A DNA stretch of 64,000 bases. Origin: Clostridia bacterium. Lineage in GTDB: Bacteria; Bacillota; Clostridia; Saccharofermentanales; Saccharofermentanaceae. Below are positions 61,861-64,000 of this stretch, piece after piece. The notes under the pieces were generated by a model. The model did not search any database. It worked only from the letters and a program-made list of their open reading frames with translations, and was not told where the DNA came from. The position numbers were made by a program, and so were the translations under genes. Each line of letters opens with the position of its first letter. Within the stretch, counting starts at the first letter, position 1. The stretch is taken from NCBI GenBank assembly GCA_024403775.1, contig JAKSRE010000013.1, positions 16,165 through 80,164 of the forward strand. Reading direction: 5' to 3'.

Positions 61861-62418
61861 ATGACAATTGAAGAAAAGGGTAAGCTCATTATTCAGGACA
61901 TAAAAAAAGAGACTGGTACCAACCCAGTTCGTATTTTTAAGAATATCGCATCAAAAGATTATATTAGTATTCATGGTCCTGAACATCACGTGCTTGATGG
62001 AGCAAGTATTCTGGTTGCATATAAAAATGCTGGTGGTGACATAGAATTAGATAACGCTCTTGAGAAACTTTATTATGAAGGTCTTAGAATGCCAGGGGCG
62101 ATGTGTGGACTTTGGGGTATATGTGGTGCTATAACTTCTTGTGGAGCAGCACTTGCAATAATTGATAAAACAGGTCCTTTGTCAACGGATGGAACCTGGG
62201 GTAATCACATGTTTTTTACATCAAAGGCAGTAAATGAACTTGGTACGATAAATGGTCCAAGATGCTGCAAACGAGATGCCATGGTTGCATTTAAAAATGC
62301 TGTCTCATATATAAACGAGAACTATAATGTAAAACTTGAGACAAATGAGCTTAAATGTGAATATAAAGATAGAAATGCACAGTGCATAAAGGAACGTTGT
62401 CCTTATTATGGATGTTAG
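61861..62418 (+). CDS. DUF5714-like Cys-rich protein
   Basis: A 185-residue protein with 11-12 Cys in conserved-looking pairs: 'MCGLWGICGAITSCGAAL', 'GPRCCKRDAM' and the end 'CEYKDRNAQCIKERCPYYGC'. This pattern matches DUF5714, which may bind metal or Fe-S. There is no signal peptide. It starts 11 bases after yitT. Function unknown. Confidence 0.8.
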   Translation: MTIEEKGKLIIQDIKKETGTNPVRIFKNIASKDYISIHGPEHHVLDGASILVAYKNAGGDIELDNALEKLYYEGLRMPGAMCGLWGICGAITSCGAALAIIDKTGPLSTDGTWGNHMFFTSKAVNELGTINGPRCCKRDAMVAFKNAVSYINENYNVKLETNELKCEYKDRNAQCIKERCPYYGC

Positions 62419-62443
62419 GGCCTAATAATTAAGGAAACTTCAA

Positions 62444-63127
62444 ATGATAAAAGCTTATCTTACAATAGATGATATTACTTCAAAGAACACAAAAGCGATT
62501 GTAGATTACTTGTGTGAGAAGAAAATTCAGGCGGTTTTATTTGCCTGGGGGAAGTTAGTAGAACAAAACTACGAAGATACTCTTTATGCGCTTAATAAAG
62601 GGATGGTTATTGGTAATCACAGTTATTCTCATTTATCTTTTTCTGAGTTAACTCCTGAAGAAGGTATATTAGAGATAGAAAAGTGTGAGGCAATCCTGGA
62701 TAACTTATATAACGATTCTGGTATTAAACGTGAATACCGACTCTTTAGATTTCCCTATGATGATAAGGGTAAGGATAACAAAGATTTTTACCAGAAATAC
62801 TTAAGAGACCAGGGCTTTTGTAAATTAGATGACCGTAATATCAATATCGATTTCTGGGAAGAATATGAATTACATAAAGATATAGATACTTTCTGGACTT
62901 TGGATCTTGGTGAATATAATATTCGTCCTGATTCTGGTTTTACTGTAAATGATGTGATTAGAACAATTGATGAGTATTTTAATAACATTAGTGATGAAGA
63001 TTCTACTCATATTATTGTTCTTCACTCTCACGATGAGACAGAAGATATGGTACCTGAATACTATAAGATATTTATTGATGAACTAATTAACAGGGGCGTA
63101 GTTTTTATAAGCCCTGAATTTATATAA
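62444..63127 (+). CDS. Polysaccharide deacetylase family (CE4/NodB) protein
   Basis: A 227-residue NodB-fold enzyme. The metal-binding motif 1 is 'LTIDD' (usual T-F-D-D) and motif 2 is 'HSYSH' (H-x3-H). Later 'FRFPYDDKGKDN' occupies motif 3 (R-P-Y/F). A final 'IIVLHSHDETE' supplies the last His. There is no signal peptide, so it is either cytosolic or exported another way. Deacetylation of GlcNAc in wall or surface glycan is the usual activity. AAGG precedes the ATG. Confidence 0.82.
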   Translation: MIKAYLTIDDITSKNTKAIVDYLCEKKIQAVLFAWGKLVEQNYEDTLYALNKGMVIGNHSYSHLSFSELTPEEGILEIEKCEAILDNLYNDSGIKREYRLFRFPYDDKGKDNKDFYQKYLRDQGFCKLDDRNINIDFWEEYELHKDIDTFWTLDLGEYNIRPDSGFTVNDVIRTIDEYFNNISDEDSTHIIVLHSHDETEDMVPEYYKIFIDELINRGVVFISPEFI

Positions 63128-63177
63128 GAGAAAGATATTAGAGAACGAAGAGAAAGAGAAGCGTTAGGACAAGCTTT

Positions 63178-63864
63178 ATGAGTATGCCATTTAGTAATTT
63201 CACAAAAAACGACTGGATTTTATTAAAAAGTTCACTACTTATAGTTCTGGCTTCCAATATTGTGTCGCCACAGTTTGATGTGCTTATTACTATTGCTGCT
63301 CTTATTGGTGTAACATCACTCGTTCTTGGTGCCAAGGGTAATGTGTGGTCACCACTTTTGATGGTGGTATTTAGTGTTCTTTATGGAATCATATCGTATC
63401 GTTTTTGTTACTGGGGTGAACTTGTAACTTATCTAGGAATGACTCTTCCGATGTCAGCCTGGGCCGCAGTGGAGTGGTTTAGAAATCCGTCCGAGAAGAA
63501 GGGCGAAGTTGCTATAAGTCCAATGAACAGGACAAAATGGCTTATGGTATTATTATCTACCATTTTGGTGACAATTGGATTCTATTTTATTTTGAAGCAC
63601 TTTGATACGCCAAATCTGATTTTTAGTACGCTTTCTATTACGACCAGTTTTTTTGCAGCTTCTCTTACTCTGCTTCGATCATCATATTATCCGTTATTTT
63701 ATTCAGCAAATGACGTGATATTAATAATCTTGTGGATACTTGCTACCCTGGAAAATCCTGTATATTTTCCTGTGATTATTAATTTTGTTGTCTTCTTCGT
63801 TAATGATTTCTATGGATTTATCAGCTGGAGGAAGAGAGAAAAGCTTGGTAGTAGAGTAACATAA
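63178..63864 (+). CDS. pnuC: Nicotinamide riboside/NMN transporter PnuC
   Basis: A 228-residue membrane protein with seven to eight helices and PnuC features: 'IAALIGVTSLVLGAKGNVWSPL' (in pieces: IGVTSLVLGAKGN), 'YRFCYWGELVTYLGMTLPMS', 'WAAVEWFRNP', and near the end 'FYGFISW'. It imports NAD precursors. It closes the 59.3-63.9 kb run. No NAD riboswitch or NiaR site is visible in the 50-base gap before it. Confidence 0.88.
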   Translation: MSMPFSNFTKNDWILLKSSLLIVLASNIVSPQFDVLITIAALIGVTSLVLGAKGNVWSPLLMVVFSVLYGIISYRFCYWGELVTYLGMTLPMSAWAAVEWFRNPSEKKGEVAISPMNRTKWLMVLLSTILVTIGFYFILKHFDTPNLIFSTLSITTSFFAASLTLLRSSYYPLFYSANDVILIILWILATLENPVYFPVIINFVVFFVNDFYGFISWRKREKLGSRVT

Positions 63865-63940
63865 TTAGTATTTAAAATATATTTTGGTGAGGCATTATGA
63901 AGGCCAATGGCTTTTTGTGGACTTGTGAAGCGGACTCTGG

Positions 63941-64000
63941 CGTAAACTCCACAAAAACAGGCTTAAAAGTCCACAAACTTGTGGAGCCCTTTTGTGGACT
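63941..64000. repeat. Intergenic TCCACA/TGTGGA repeat, inverted copy, cut by window end
   Basis: The complement of this stretch matches the units at 7577-7767: GTGGACTTTTAAGCCTGTTTTTGTGGAGTTTA and, further on, TCCACAAGTTTGTGGA and AGTCCACA. A partial extra arm (CTTTTTGTGGACTTGTG) lies at 63911-63927. Confidence 0.8.

Overview
The window looks like a chromosomal segment of an AT-rich low-GC Clostridium relative. My best guess is the Lachnospiraceae (Butyrivibrio / Pseudobutyrivibrio / Lachnospira type). I base this on strong AGGAGG-type ribosome sites, glmU-pth-mfd gene order, an ATP-dependent PEP carboxykinase, a YugP-type protease, a YitT transporter and an acyl-ACP thioesterase. No 16S rRNA gene or other strict taxonomic marker is present, so this placement is inference.

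Layout. 0-5 kb: the end of a DUF1963-like gene, a large cell-wall-anchored Cna_B/SpaA-type surface protein (minus strand) and an EamA transporter. 5-12.7 kb: central metabolism, with a single-polypeptide phosphoglycerate kinase-triosephosphate isomerase fusion, a YugP-like membrane zinc peptidase, pckA and tyrS. The gaps here hold short palindromic intergenic repeats. 12.8-14.9 kb: three tandem paralogous acidic lipoproteins, each with its own promoter and terminator. 14.9-20 kb: a divergent family GH31 glycosidase, a catalytically dead-looking iron-alcohol-dehydrogenase homologue and the CCA-adding enzyme. 20-25.3 kb: two prepilin-like proteins, a zinc-ribbon/coiled-coil/DUF4177 protein and a GGDEF-EAL protein with decayed motifs. 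25.4-32.6 kb: TtdAB-type dehydratase, a HAD phosphatase, a histone-H1-like/SCP2-like fusion, a small GlsB-type membrane protein, a large GT-C-like membrane protein and PutP.

32.8-40.8 kb: tRNA-Thr and then a surface-polysaccharide operon. It contains an ABC-2 exporter (Wzm/Wzt type), a duplicated module of a small coiled-coil protein plus a GT4 glycosyltransferase, and two further paralogous GT4 enzymes. 40.9-44.2 kb (minus): AzlCD amino-acid exporter, a lipoprotein, a VanY-like D,D-carboxypeptidase and a sugar-nucleotidyltransferase. 44.3-50.1 kb: glmU-pth-mfd and tRNA-Arg.

50.1-59.2 kb is an accessory zone. It has two copies of an approximately 290-bp non-coding element, a toxin-antitoxin pair, a membrane-bound MerR regulator with two operator-like dyads, a TetR regulator coupled to a rifampicin-phosphotransferase-like dikinase, a dead GNAT gene, a DUF4143 ATPase and a shortened GNAT. 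59.3-63.9 kb is a same-strand run of alpha/beta hydrolase, acyl-ACP thioesterase, YitT, DUF5714, polysaccharide deacetylase and PnuC. The window ends inside another copy of the TCCACA/TGTGGA repeat seen at 7.6 kb.

The most interesting unexplained signals are: the intergenic repeat family whose pairing arms change while a GCCtgTTTT core is kept; the two-copy structured element at 50.1 and 56.3 kb; the identical-spacing TTCGCA-N21-TGCGAA dyads on either side of the DUF4143 gene; and several fused or degenerate proteins. No CRISPR array, integrase, transposase or recognisable phage gene was seen.
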